Below are positions 34,050-42,941 of a stretch of DNA of 63,333 bases, piece after piece. The DNA comes from an uncultured Anaerovibrio sp. (GTDB lineage Bacteria; Bacillota; Negativicutes; Selenomonadales; Selenomonadaceae), in the NCBI GenBank assembly GCA_934203205.1, contig CAKPYV010000009.1, positions 1 through 63,333 on the forward strand. The letters are read 5' to 3'. Both the position numbers and the translations under genes were made by a program. Under the pieces are notes generated by a model. It did not search any database and was not told the origin of the DNA. It was given only the letters and a program-made list of their open reading frames with translations. How positions within the stretch are numbered: the first letter of the stretch is position 1; every line of letters starts with the position of its first letter.

Positions 34050-34861
34050 TTCTCGTAAACCTCCTTGATAATCCAGTCAGGTGTAGATGCACCTGCTGTA
34101 ATACCAATTTTTTTTATTGTAGCAAACCACTCGTCACAAACCTCGTCAGCCGTTTCGATATGGTATGTTTTACACTTATCTTGACAAAGCTGGGCCAGCT
34201 TTGTGGTGTTGGCACTATTTCTGCCCCCTACCACAAGCATCATATCCACCTGGCCTGCCAGCTTCACAGCTGCTGCCTGGCGTTGATCTGTAGCAGTGCA
34301 GATAGTTCTCAGAATCCTTATATCCGAGGACCTATCCAACATCTTGGACACAATCTTCCTGAATTTTGCGCCAGAAAAGGTTGTCTGGGACACAACACCC
34401 AGCCTGCCATACCGTGGCAAAGCATCTGCTTCCTCCTCAGTATTAACAGCAACCGCACCTTCTCCTGCCCATTCCAGAATACTGCGTACCTCAGGATGAT
34501 TCTTATCTCCTACAATAACAACCTGATACCCATCATCTGCCAACTGCTTGGCAGCACTCTGAGCCTTTCTCACATGAGGACAGGTAGCATCCACCAGTCC
34601 CAGCCCCTTTTCCTCTATCTTTGCATAGACATGAGGGCCAACACCATGAGAACGGACAATTACTGTGCCAGACCGAATCTCATCCAGTGATTCGATTTTG
34701 CCAATTCCTTCCTCTGCCAGCCTGGCCACCATCTGGGGATTGTGAATTATGGAACCCAGTGTGTAGGAACAGGTATCAGGGGAAACAGAATCCTCAGCCA
34801 GCTGAATTGCTCTCTTTACTCCATAACAGAAGCCAAGATTTTCCGCTAAATAAACCTCCAA
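34034..34861 (-). CDS. ispH: 4-hydroxy-3-methylbut-2-enyl diphosphate reductase
   Basis: A 275-residue [4Fe-4S] enzyme for the last step of the MEP isoprenoid pathway. The three cluster cysteines are in LGFCYGVKRA (residue 13), DATCPHV (near 93) and ICTATDQRQ (near 187). Substrate histidines lie in GSIIHNP and RSHGVGPH, with the family's QTTFSGAKF block near 158. Complete length. It lies downstream of plsC and its 3' end overlaps rpsA. Confidence 0.96.
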   Translation of the reverse strand: MEVYLAENLGFCYGVKRAIQLAEDSVSPDTCSYTLGSIIHNPQMVARLAEEGIGKIESLDEIRSGTVIVRSHGVGPHVYAKIEEKGLGLVDATCPHVRKAQSAAKQLADDGYQVVIVGDKNHPEVRSILEWAGEGAVAVNTEEEADALPRYGRLGVVSQTTFSGAKFRKIVSKMLDRSSDIRILRTICTATDQRQAAAVKLAGQVDMMLVVGGRNSANTTKLAQLCQDKCKTYHIETADEVCDEWFATIKKIGITAGASTPDWIIKEVYEKCQKK

Positions 34862-34986
34862 AAACTGTCACCTCAAATACAGATTAGAAATTGTTACTCA
34901 AAACACTCTGTCATTATATCATGAAATTTTGTTATTGGCTATGCAATTTTTTTAAAATCGCCAAATTTTTGCGAAAAAATATTTTT

Positions 34987-35583
34987 TTAGGTATTTTTAT
35001 CTAGCATAGACTGAACTCTGGCCATAATATCATTGGCAAATTCTGCCAATGCTTCCTTGTCATTATGCTTCCCCTGAAAATACACAGGCTCCCCAAAAAT
35101 AATTTTTATCTGAGGCAATAAACTGCCCTTTTGGAAAATATTATTGGTATTGATAATAGCTGTTGGTACCACAGGCACCTTGCCCATAGCAGCCAGCAAA
35201 GCCACACCGGATTCAGCCTTACCCATACGGCCGGTTTTGCTGCGATGTCCCTCCGGAAAAACTCCCAGGCACAGGCCCTGCTTCAAAATCCCCAAAGCTG
35301 TCTTAATGGCAGCTCTATCTGCGGCTCCCCGCTTCACAGGAAAGGCATAGAGATTGCTGATAATGGCGCCGGCAATGGCTGGCTTAAACAACTCCTCCTT
35401 GGCCATATAAGCCACTGGACGAGGCATATAAGTGCCTACCATAGGAGGATCCCAGTTGCTAAGATGATTAGCGGCCATAATCATGCCGCCAGTCATAGGC
35501 ACATTCTCCTTGCCCAAAATCTTAGGCCTAAACAAAATGCCAAAGATGATTTGCAGGACAAATCTTAAAACCTTATAAAACAT
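34987..35583 (-). CDS. plsC: 1-acyl-sn-glycerol-3-phosphate acyltransferase
   Basis: A 198-residue membrane-associated acyltransferase making phosphatidate, the second step of phospholipid synthesis. The HX4D motif is in NHLSNWDP near residue 40, and FPEGHRSKTGRMG near 113; an N-terminal hydrophobic helix anchors it. Normally it follows cmk directly. Here an IS607-family element lies upstream and ends a few bases from the ATG, leaving only AGAAGG with 2 bases of spacing as ribosome site. The original AGGAGG remains stranded after cmk at the far side of the element, so expression is probably altered. Confidence 0.94.
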   Translation of the reverse strand: MFYKVLRFVLQIIFGILFRPKILGKENVPMTGGMIMAANHLSNWDPPMVGTYMPRPVAYMAKEELFKPAIAGAIISNLYAFPVKRGAADRAAIKTALGILKQGLCLGVFPEGHRSKTGRMGKAESGVALLAAMGKVPVVPTAIINTNNIFQKGSLLPQIKIIFGEPVYFQGKHNDKEALAEFANDIMARVQSMLDKNT

Positions 35584-35589
35584 ATCCTT

Positions 35590-35814
35590 CTGCTACTAAA
35601 AATATAGACAAACATGTCTACACTAGATGTTTCGCCACAATCTCACGATTTGCGGTTCCTTATTCGTCGTGTATGCTTTGGTTAAGTCCTAAGACTTCAA
35701 CTACTCGCAAGTTCTTGTACACTCCAAAGGCGTTGGCAATACACTCCTTGTTTTAAACAAGGAGGCAAGCCTGTTCCCGACTAGCCATCGGTACATATAT
35801 CGAGACTTTTATCG
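35590..35814 (-). ncRNA. Probable omega-RNA / right end of the IS607 element
   Basis: The 225 bases after the tnpB stop carry no ORF but several inverted repeats, including TCCTTGTTT/AAACAAGGA (near 35748) and AGACAAACATGTCT-type pairing near 35606. In IS605/IS607 elements this position encodes the guide RNA used by TnpB. Function is inferred from position and structure. Confidence 0.5.
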
Positions 35815-37023
35815 TTAAGCTACCTGATATTCTTTTGCATCTCGCAAATTAAGTGCAGCGTTAAAATCCCTATCTTCGGTATAACCACACTTAGGACAAA
35901 TATATACGCGGTCTTTGAGTTTCAGACCTTTATTTGTATGTCCACAAGTGTGACAGGTTTTAGAACTTGGATAAAATCTATCAACCGTTCTAAATTCTAT
36001 ACCGATAATTTGGGCTTTACGTTTTAATTTAGTCAATATTAAATTAAACCTCTGTGCTGCCACGGCTTTTGCTAAATGTTTATTCTTCATCATACCTTTT
36101 ACATTTAAATCTTCCATTGTTATGAAACGTGGTTTTTGTTTCACAATTTCATGGAGGACTTTATTTTCATAATCCTCACGGATTGTGTCTATACGATGAT
36201 GAATTTTCTGTACCTTTAGCTTTTGCTTGTCTATATTTGCAGAGGCAGTAGCAGTTATACCACCTTTCTTTTTTCTAAACTCATATTTACGGCTAAGTCG
36301 CCTCTGCTCTCTACGAAGCCGTTTCTCCAGTCGTTTGACCTTTGAACTCTTATTAATATTTTTAAATGTATTACCATTACTCACTATTGCTAAATCTTTG
36401 ACACCTAAATCTATTCCTATGCCATCGGTTGTGATATGATAAGATGCTTCTAAATCCTTGTTGTATTTAGATTTTTCATCAATATCAATCACAACAGAAA
36501 CATAAAACCTGCCAGCTTTACAGGAAACTGTACCATTAATAACTTTAGCACCTACAGGCAGATAGCCAGATTCTTTAAGCCTTACCTGCTTCAGTGTAGG
36601 TATCATCAATTTATGACGCCATATCCTCCAATCACCTTTGTTATTCTTGGGAAAATATAGCTTCATATCTTGATTGGATTTCTTCTTGAATCGTGGAAAG
36701 CCTGCCAGACCATCGAAAAATCTCTTAAAAGCAATTTCGGCATTTACTAACGCTTTTTTACGAGCCTTAGAACCACACTCATCTATCCACGGCAGTTTTA
36801 TCTTTAGATTATGATTTACATATTTGTCAAAGTCTTTAGCAGTTACAAAATGCTTTTGTCGGCTATCTAACAGGCCACGCTGATACATTTTGTATAGTTT
36901 TTTATTATAGGCAATGTATTGATTATATAGAAATCTAGCTATGCCGATTGAGCGAATGATTTTTTTATTCTGCTCTTTACTTGGTGCTATCTCCGTCTTG
37001 AATGCCTTTAGCAACAGTCTCAT
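35815..37023 (-). CDS. tnpB: TnpB family RNA-guided endonuclease
   Basis: A 402-residue IS605/IS607-type TnpB, ancestor of Cas12 nucleases. It starts RLLKAFKTEIAPSKEQNKKI (helical wedge domain). RuvC acidic residues lie in GIGIDLGVKDLAI (near 205), ITMEDLNVKG (near 293) and DRDFNAALNL (near 385). The zinc ribbon is CHTCGH and CPKCGY near 355-375. Nothing is truncated. TnpB is not needed for transposition; it cuts the empty donor site using an omega-RNA. Its transposase partner is degenerate here, so this copy is probably immobile on its own. Confidence 0.95.
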   Translation of the reverse strand: MRLLLKAFKTEIAPSKEQNKKIIRSIGIARFLYNQYIAYNKKLYKMYQRGLLDSRQKHFVTAKDFDKYVNHNLKIKLPWIDECGSKARKKALVNAEIAFKRFFDGLAGFPRFKKKSNQDMKLYFPKNNKGDWRIWRHKLMIPTLKQVRLKESGYLPVGAKVINGTVSCKAGRFYVSVVIDIDEKSKYNKDLEASYHITTDGIGIDLGVKDLAIVSNGNTFKNINKSSKVKRLEKRLRREQRRLSRKYEFRKKKGGITATASANIDKQKLKVQKIHHRIDTIREDYENKVLHEIVKQKPRFITMEDLNVKGMMKNKHLAKAVAAQRFNLILTKLKRKAQIIGIEFRTVDRFYPSSKTCHTCGHTNKGLKLKDRVYICPKCGYTEDRDFNAALNLRDAKEYQVA

Positions 37024-37026
37024 CCC

Positions 37027-37349
37027 TTTCTATCTGCTTTTTATATTTACGCAATCAAACCAATATCATTTTTGTCTTGTTTTCCATGACTTCAACAAGA
37101 AGCTGATTCCATTTCTTGCGATTATAGTTTAATCCACTGCCATAATCACGAATCCTATTCCCTTAAATTGCAAATATTGGTCGTAAGTATAATATCTTCG
37201 ATTAGTCGGGGTTCTATTTGCTATAAGAGTTTTTCTCTATCCCAGCATTGTAGTGTCTTTACTGAAACGTTGAGCAATTTAGCAAACTCTTTTGGCTTGT
37301 AATTAGTGATATTTAATGTATTAATGTCTAAAATCCTACATAAACACAT
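37027..37349 (-). pseudogene. Degenerate IS607-type serine recombinase gene (tnpA)
   Basis: Three out-of-phase stretches match an IS607 TnpA. First, KPKEFAKLLNVSVKTLQ-CWDRE (MerR-like helix-turn-helix), ending at a stop after a frameshift. Next, RTPTNRRYYTYDQYLQFKG in a second frame, then DYGSGLNYNRKKWNQLL in a third. Finally LRKYKKQIERDE runs into the tnpB start. The catalytic serine segment (YTRVSTxxQ) and most of the resolvase core are deleted. It cannot make an active transposase. Confidence 0.8.
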
Positions 37350-37403
37350 TATATCGCTAATATACACTTTTATCTATACAATCAGTTACTTATCTTTCCT
37401 CCT

Positions 37404-38066
37404 TTAGACTTTTTTACATCTTGCCACAATGGCAGCCACAACTTCCTCAATATTCATATGACTGGTATCCAAAAGCTCTGCATCAGGAGCCTGCACCAAA
37501 GGAGAAATTTTTCTCTCGCTATCAGCCTTATCTCTAGCTGCAATATCCTTCTGCAGCTCCTCCAGCTTTACATCATAGCCCTTGGCCTGCATTTCCTTAA
37601 AACGCCGTCTGGCTCTTTCCTCAATAGAAGCCGTCAGGAAAATCTTTACATTGGCATTAGGCAGTACGCTGGTAGCAATATCCCGGCCATCCATCAGCAC
37701 ATTGCTCTGACTAGCCATCTGGCGCTGCAGCTCCACCATCTTTACCCGGACAGGCCCCAAGGCTGCAACCTGAGAAACAATAGCTGTTACCTCTGGGGTA
37801 CGGATTTCCCCAGTTACATCGGTGCCATCCACCTTGACCTGTGTTTTGCCATCAATATAGGACAGCTCCACCTGAATATCCTTTACCACATCCGCAATCA
37901 GTTCATCTGTAACCGCCTTCTTGGTCTGCAAGGTTTTCCAAGCCACAGCTCTATACATAGCACCGGTATCAATATAGGTGCAGTTCAGCTCCTTGGCTGC
38001 CAGCTGTGCCACAGTGCTTTTGCCTGCTCCAGCCGGACCATCAATTGCCACAACAAGATTACTCAT
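37404..38066 (-). CDS. cmk: Cytidylate kinase
   Basis: A 220-residue P-loop kinase phosphorylating CMP and dCMP. The Walker A motif IDGPAGAGKSTVAQ is at residues 8-21, GAMYRAVAW near 38, and the conserved MDGRDIATSVLPNA near 125; LID residues ERARRRFKEM near 148. Complete. AGGAGG immediately follows its stop and originally served plsC, from which it is now separated by the IS607 element. Confidence 0.96.
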   Translation of the reverse strand: MSNLVVAIDGPAGAGKSTVAQLAAKELNCTYIDTGAMYRAVAWKTLQTKKAVTDELIADVVKDIQVELSYIDGKTQVKVDGTDVTGEIRTPEVTAIVSQVAALGPVRVKMVELQRQMASQSNVLMDGRDIATSVLPNANVKIFLTASIEERARRRFKEMQAKGYDVKLEELQKDIAARDKADSERKISPLVQAPDAELLDTSHMNIEEVVAAIVARCKKV

Positions 38067-38087
38067 AACAATTCTCCCTTATTATTT

Positions 38088-39392
38088 TTATTTGTACAAA
38101 CGATGCATTTCCTCATAGAAGCTTGGATAGGAAATATCAATGCAGTCAGGGTTTTCAATCTCCACACCCTGACCAGCCATACCAGCCACAGCCAAGGTCA
38201 TGGCAATGCGATGATCATCATAGCTGAAGCAGATGCCCTGCTGCCATTTCTCTGAGGATGTGCCCTGAATAATCAAACCATCCTCTGTAGCCTCAATGCA
38301 AGGACACAGCTTGTTAAACTGGTCGCTAATAGCCAGAATACGGTCAGTTTCCTTTACCCTCAGCTCTCCAGCTCCCGTAATCACCGTCCTGCCCTCAGCC
38401 AGCATAGCTGCCACAGTCAAAACAGGAATTTCGTCAATAAGGCGAGGCATAATATCCGCCCCAAAGCTGGTACCATGAAGCTGGGCACTGCGCACCAAAA
38501 TATCCGCCACTGGCTCACTGCCGCTGTTGCGCTGATTTTGCAGGGTAATATCTGCCCCCATAGCCTGCAGCACATCCAAGATGCCGGTACGGGTAGGATT
38601 AATGCCCACATTCTTCAACAGCAATTCGCTATGAGGAATTACAGAAGCAGCCACCAGCCAGAAAGCAGCAGAGCTAATATCTCCCGGCACCAGGATTTCC
38701 TCTGGAGCACTTAGCTTATCCTGAGCCTCAATGCTAATAGCAGTTCCCTGATAGCCCAGCTTAACACCAAAGGATTCCAGCATCAGCTCTGTATGATTGC
38801 GGGAGGTATATGGCTCCACCACAGTAGTAGTGCCATTGGCAAAAAGACCTGCCAGCAAAATAGCCGACTTTACCTGGGCACTGGCCACTGGCATATCATA
38901 GGTAATCCCCTCCAAGGCCTTAGCTGTAGGCACAATGGTAATAGGCAGCCTGGTATTTTCTGCCCGGCCTACAATATTTGCACCCATCATGGACAAAGGT
39001 TTAATAACCCGTCCCATAGGCCGTTTGTGAAGAGAACTGTCCCCAGTAAAAACAGAAACGAATTTCTGTGGTGCCAGCATACCCATCATCAGCCGCAGGG
39101 TAGTACCAGAATTTCCTGCATCCAGCACGGTAGCCGGCTCCTTTAGGCCATGAAGGCCATTGCCCTTGACAATCAGCTCTGTAGGCCCCAGAAAATCCAC
39201 CTGAGCCCCCAAGGCCTGCATCACTCCCGCTGTAGACAGACAGTCTGCAGAAGGAAGAAAATTGCTAATATGCACCGGAGTATCCCCCAGGGCCGCAAAC
39301 ATTACACTGCGATGGGAAACGGATTTGTCTCCAGGTATAATCAACTCACCCTGCAAGCCATGAGAAATTTTCTCAATAATTTTATTTGCCAT
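38088..39392 (-). CDS. aroA: 3-phosphoshikimate 1-carboxyvinyltransferase (EPSP synthase)
   Basis: A 434-residue shikimate-pathway enzyme joining shikimate 3-phosphate and phosphoenolpyruvate. PGDKSVSHRSVMFAAL (substrate lysine) is near residue 20, DAGNSGTTLRLMMG near 91, GDSSLHKRPMGRV near 117, and SYDDHRIAMTLAVAG near 395. Complete. It lies 21 bases upstream of cmk. Confidence 0.96.
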   Translation of the reverse strand: MANKIIEKISHGLQGELIIPGDKSVSHRSVMFAALGDTPVHISNFLPSADCLSTAGVMQALGAQVDFLGPTELIVKGNGLHGLKEPATVLDAGNSGTTLRLMMGMLAPQKFVSVFTGDSSLHKRPMGRVIKPLSMMGANIVGRAENTRLPITIVPTAKALEGITYDMPVASAQVKSAILLAGLFANGTTTVVEPYTSRNHTELMLESFGVKLGYQGTAISIEAQDKLSAPEEILVPGDISSAAFWLVAASVIPHSELLLKNVGINPTRTGILDVLQAMGADITLQNQRNSGSEPVADILVRSAQLHGTSFGADIMPRLIDEIPVLTVAAMLAEGRTVITGAGELRVKETDRILAISDQFNKLCPCIEATEDGLIIQGTSSEKWQQGICFSYDDHRIAMTLAVAGMAGQGVEIENPDCIDISYPSFYEEMHRLYK

Positions 39393-39407
39393 ATGCCAAG
39401 CTCCTTT

Positions 39408-40718
39408 TTAATTATTCCAAACGCTCCAATTACCAGCAGCAGCCCCCATAGAAAAAGCTGCCTGCAGATTGTAGCCGCCAGTGTAGCCATCAATATCCAA
39501 GGTTTCCCCTGCAAAATACAAGCCCTTTACCAGCTTGGATTCCATGGTCTTAGGATCAATCTCCTTCACATCCACCCCTCCAGCCGTAACAATAGCCTCT
39601 GCAATAGGCCTGGTACCGCTGATAATCATAGGCAGGCATTTCAGCACCTCAGCCAATTTGCGGCGTTCCTCTCTGGTAATAGTATGTACCGGTCTATCCG
39701 GCTTCAAATAAGCCGCATCCAGCACCGGCTCAATCAAACGGCCCGGCAGCAAATCCCGCATACCGTTTCTGATTTCCTTGTTTTGATATTTTTCAAAATC
39801 CCGCAACAGCCTAGCATCCAGCTGTTCCATAGTCAAAGCAGGCTTCAAATCCAGCTCCAGCTCCACAAACCGACCTTTATCCAGTTCCTGAGCTGCCTGT
39901 CGGCTGAGGGATAAAACAATAGGACCGCTAACACCAAAATGAGTAAAAAGCATTTCCCCAAACATATCAGAAATCTTTTCCCCCTCAGACAAAAGAGTGG
40001 CCCGGACATTTTTCAAAGCCAGTCCCTGCAGCTCCTTGGCCCATTCATCCTCTGTTTCCAAAGGCACCAAGGCAGGCAGTTGTTTCACCACCCGGTGGCC
40101 CAGCCTAACCGCCCAGCGGCTGCCATCCCCGGTAGAGCCAGTACCGGGATAGGACATACCACCAGTAGCAACAATCACACTATGGCCTTGGTACTCCCTG
40201 CCATCAGCCAATTTTACTCCTACAGCCCGCTGGCTATGACTGTCCTCTTTCTGCCCAGCCTTCTCCGGCCCATCAAGCTCTGAGGCCTCCATGTCCTCCG
40301 TAAGAATTTCCGTTACTCTGGCATCTGTAATTAGCTTCACTCCTAATTCATGGAGCTGCAACACCATGGCATCTACCACATCTGCCGCCTTATCGCTAAC
40401 AGGAAAAACCCTGCCTCCCCGCTCCACCTTGGTAGGCACTCCCAAGGTCTGAAGGAACAGTTGTACATCCTCATTATCATAGGCCTTAAGACAGCTATAA
40501 AGGAATTTGCCGTTTCCCGGTATATTCCGAATCAGCTCCTGCTTCTCTGCCACATTGGTAATATTACAGCGCCCCTTGCCAGTAATCAGCATTTTCTTGC
40601 CGGGACGATTCATTTTTTCCAGCAGGACAACCTCTGCCCCATTTTCCGCTGCCTTAATAGCAGCCATCATGCCAGCAGGGCCAGCCCCTACCACAATAAC
40701 CTTATCCACATTTTCCAT
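39408..40718 (-). CDS. BaiN/HI0933-like FAD-dependent oxidoreductase
   Basis: A 436-residue flavoprotein. The FAD-binding loop VIVVGAGPAGMMAAIKAAENG is near residue 7 (key glycines 12, 14 and 17), followed by the family motif GKKMLITGKGRCNITN near 40, VATGGMSYPGTGSTGDG near 190 and AGETLDIDGYTGGYNLQ near 408. Members of the YhiN/BaiN family occur in nearly all Firmicutes; a BaiN homologue was proposed to reduce bile acid intermediates, but no general substrate is established. The gene sits between rluB (2-base gap) and aroA. Confidence 0.9.
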   Translation of the reverse strand: MENVDKVIVVGAGPAGMMAAIKAAENGAEVVLLEKMNRPGKKMLITGKGRCNITNVAEKQELIRNIPGNGKFLYSCLKAYDNEDVQLFLQTLGVPTKVERGGRVFPVSDKAADVVDAMVLQLHELGVKLITDARVTEILTEDMEASELDGPEKAGQKEDSHSQRAVGVKLADGREYQGHSVIVATGGMSYPGTGSTGDGSRWAVRLGHRVVKQLPALVPLETEDEWAKELQGLALKNVRATLLSEGEKISDMFGEMLFTHFGVSGPIVLSLSRQAAQELDKGRFVELELDLKPALTMEQLDARLLRDFEKYQNKEIRNGMRDLLPGRLIEPVLDAAYLKPDRPVHTITREERRKLAEVLKCLPMIISGTRPIAEAIVTAGGVDVKEIDPKTMESKLVKGLYFAGETLDIDGYTGGYNLQAAFSMGAAAGNWSVWNN

Positions 40719-40720
40719 AA

Positions 40721-41452
40721 TTATTTCTGCACTCCTGCCAATTTTTTCAACGCTGCTACTTCCTCCGGGTTCAGCTGCCGATAACTGCCAAGGGCCACGC
40801 CCTGCAAATTCAGCCCAGCAAAGCCCACCCGACGGAGCTTCAGCACTTTATGGCCCACAGCCTGCAGCATGCGCCTTACCTGACGATTCCGCCCCTCGTG
40901 AATGGTTAGCTGTACCAGACAGGAGCTATTATCCCTGGCCTGCTTCAACAGCTTCACCTGGGCAGGAGCAGTCATGCCATCCTCCAGCAGAATCCCCTCT
41001 GCCAGCTTTTGCAGCTGCCCCTGTTTCACCACTCCCTGAGCCTTGGCAATATAGGTTTTGTCAATCTCATAGCTAGGATGCAGCAGACCATTCATCATTT
41101 CTCCGTCATTGGTCAAAATCAACAGACCCTCTGTATCACAGTCTAAGCGGCCCACAGGATAAATATACTCCTTCACCTCTGGCAAAAGCTCCACCACAGT
41201 TTTCCGGCCTCGATCATCCTTCACAGCAGAAATATATCCCTGAGGCTTGTTTAGCAGAAAATACAGCCGAGGCACAGCCAGCTGCAATACCTGTCCATCT
41301 ATGGCAATTTCGTCCTGACCAGCCTCGGCCTGAACGCCCAGCTCTGTTACCACCTGTCCATTAAGCTGAACCCGGCCAGCCAGAATCATGCGCTCCGCTT
41401 CCCGGCGGGAGGCTGCCCCTGCTCTGCTTATAATCTTCTGCAAACGCTCCAT
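40721..41452 (-). CDS. rluB: Pseudouridine synthase, RluB family
   Basis: A 243-residue enzyme forming pseudouridine in 23S rRNA. An N-terminal S4 RNA-binding domain (residues 1-60, KIISRAGAASRREAERMI) precedes the RsuA/RluB catalytic domain with the aspartate in GRLDCDTEGLLILTNDG near 100 and IHEGRNRQVRRMLQAVG near 188. GAGGTG upstream selects the ATG of MERLQK. RluF or RsuA cannot be excluded, but length and context favour RluB. Confidence 0.9.
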   Translation of the reverse strand: MERLQKIISRAGAASRREAERMILAGRVQLNGQVVTELGVQAEAGQDEIAIDGQVLQLAVPRLYFLLNKPQGYISAVKDDRGRKTVVELLPEVKEYIYPVGRLDCDTEGLLILTNDGEMMNGLLHPSYEIDKTYIAKAQGVVKQGQLQKLAEGILLEDGMTAPAQVKLLKQARDNSSCLVQLTIHEGRNRQVRRMLQAVGHKVLKLRRVGFAGLNLQGVALGSYRQLNPEEVAALKKLAGVQK

Positions 41453-41476
41453 ATTACACCTCAAAAAATTTTATTT

Positions 41477-41923
41477 TTAGCCAAAAAAACTATAAAGTAA
41501 ATAAGCTATCATGGCTACTACAACCACCACAGACAAGAATGGCAAAGCCACAAAAAGCAAAAAGGCCAAGACCGCAGCTGCCACCAAGCCCCCAATAATC
41601 CGATACTTCCAGCTTTTACCCAAGGAAGTACCCCGGCCTAGATTAACACTGAAAATCTTAGGGCCTCTACCGCTGCCATAGGTGCGGTAGCCTTGACTAT
41701 AGCCTTGATAGCTCTGCTTCTGCTGTCTATTGCTATTATCCTCATAAACCCTATCAAAGCTCTCTGGTCTAGCACTCTGCTTCTGACCTGCTCTGTTATT
41801 ATTCTGAGGCTGGTCCTCCTCCAGAACCTCCTCAATGGTAACATCATCATAATTGGCCTCATCCTCATAGGTCATGAGACGAACCTCTTCCTTATTGGTT
41901 TTATTCTCGTGAACATCTGCCAT
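41477..41923 (-). CDS. Small membrane protein with acidic low-complexity N-terminus, unknown
   Basis: A 148-residue protein I do not recognise. Residues 1-50 are rich in Glu/Asp (YEDEANYDDVTIEEVLEED), 50-90 in Gln/Asn/Tyr/Ser, and residues 108-148 are almost wholly hydrophobic, giving one hairpin or two transmembrane helices. A basic stretch (GRGTSLGKSWKYR) precedes the membrane part, so the charged N-terminus is probably cytoplasmic. It is embedded between folK and rluB on the same strand, suggesting co-expression, but no function follows from that. Confidence 0.7.
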   Translation of the reverse strand: MADVHENKTNKEEVRLMTYEDEANYDDVTIEEVLEEDQPQNNNRAGQKQSARPESFDRVYEDNSNRQQKQSYQGYSQGYRTYGSGRGPKIFSVNLGRGTSLGKSWKYRIIGGLVAAAVLAFLLFVALPFLSVVVVVAMIAYLLYSFFG

Positions 41924-41994
41924 CTAATTACACCTCGCTTTATTCCTCATCTGCTGCCCCACAGCACACAGATATTTTTCCTCTTCAACCTACA

Positions 41995-42552
41995 TTACTT
42001 CCTTGGCAGGCTGACCATATTTTCCCTATCTGGCAAACTGTAACAAATCTCCACAGCCCTTTTGCCATTGGCTAAGACCAGCTGTGGAGCAATCTCCGCC
42101 AAAGGTACCATGACAAAGGCCCTTTCCAGCATATAGGGATGGGGCAGCTGCAGTTCCTCTGTATCCATCAGCAACAAAGGACATGCCAGCTCATGGCTAT
42201 CCAACAAAGCCTCAATAGCCTGTCTGCCACTCTCCAGCTCATTTATGCTCTGGACACACAGTATATCCACATCAATGGTTCTGGCTCCCCAATGCTCATG
42301 GCGAACCCGGCCCAGATTCTTTTCAATCCTCTGACAGCCATGCAAGAACTCCACGGGAGCCAGCTTGCTAACAATTACCACGGCACAATTAATAAAAGCC
42401 GGCTGATCCAGCTTCCCCCAGGGAGGAGTTTCATACATCTGAGAAACCCTGATGATTTCACCCTGCTGTCCCAGAGCCTCAACAGCCTTGCCAATAGTGG
42501 CCAGCCTATCTCCCAGATTGGCTCCCAAACTAAGATAATAAATATATTTCAT
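41995..42552 (-). CDS. folK: 6-hydroxymethyl-7,8-dihydropterin pyrophosphokinase
   Basis: A 185-residue folate enzyme transferring pyrophosphate from ATP to hydroxymethyldihydropterin. It shows YLSLGANLGDRLATI near residue 5, YETPPWGKLDQPAFIN near 40, RVRHEHWGARTIDVDIL near 93 and LPHPYMLERAFVMVPLAEIAP near 135. It follows folB by 4 bases in the folE-folP-folB-folK order. Confidence 0.95.
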   Translation of the reverse strand: MKYIYYLSLGANLGDRLATIGKAVEALGQQGEIIRVSQMYETPPWGKLDQPAFINCAVVIVSKLAPVEFLHGCQRIEKNLGRVRHEHWGARTIDVDILCVQSINELESGRQAIEALLDSHELACPLLLMDTEELQLPHPYMLERAFVMVPLAEIAPQLVLANGKRAVEICYSLPDRENMVSLPRK

Positions 42553-42556
42553 ATTT

Positions 42557-42910
42557 CTATCTTTCCAATGTTACAGACACATCATGAAAAATCCCTGCAA
42601 TCGGAGCTCCCGGCTTGTGCACCGTTATTTTCAGTCCCTGCAGCAGCGGATAGCTGTTTTGCAATTTCTGAGCTGCCGCCTCTGCCACCGCCTCTATGGT
42701 CTTAAAGGCCGGGCCTTCCACCACAGTCTTTACCACCTCATAGGCCTGAGCATAATTAATGCTGGCAGACAAATCATCTCCAGCTCCCGCCTGATGCAAA
42801 TCCAGATAAAGCTCCAAATCCACCAGAAACCGCTGGCCCAATTTGTTTTCCTCAGCCAAAGCTCCATGATAGCCAAAAAACTCCATGCCTGTTAATTTTA
42901 TATTATCCAT
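42557..42910 (-). CDS. folB: Dihydroneopterin aldolase
   Basis: A 117-residue enzyme cleaving dihydroneopterin to hydroxymethyldihydropterin. GMEFFGYHGALAEENKLGQ near residue 7 and INYAQAYEVVKTVVEG near 51 are diagnostic. The start MDNIKL has AAAGGA 6 bases upstream; the longer ORF reads back into folP and is an artefact. Confidence 0.94.
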   Translation of the reverse strand: MDNIKLTGMEFFGYHGALAEENKLGQRFLVDLELYLDLHQAGAGDDLSASINYAQAYEVVKTVVEGPAFKTIEAVAEAAAQKLQNSYPLLQGLKITVHKPGAPIAGIFHDVSVTLER

Positions 42911-42941
42911 GCCAAATTCCTTTAAAACTTCCTTAGGACTC

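Larger units (their letters stand above)
35586..37390 (-). mobile_element. IS607-family element (degenerate tnpA, intact tnpB)
   Basis: The insertion lies between cmk and plsC. From its 5' side (right in plus coordinates) it contains relics of a serine-recombinase tnpA, a full-length tnpB, and about 225 bases of structured non-coding DNA. Outer limits are inferred: AGGAGGAAAGATA after the cmk stop is host sequence (37391-37403), and the plsC start region begins at about 35585. IS607 elements make no target duplication, so exact ends cannot be fixed by eye. Confidence 0.75.
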
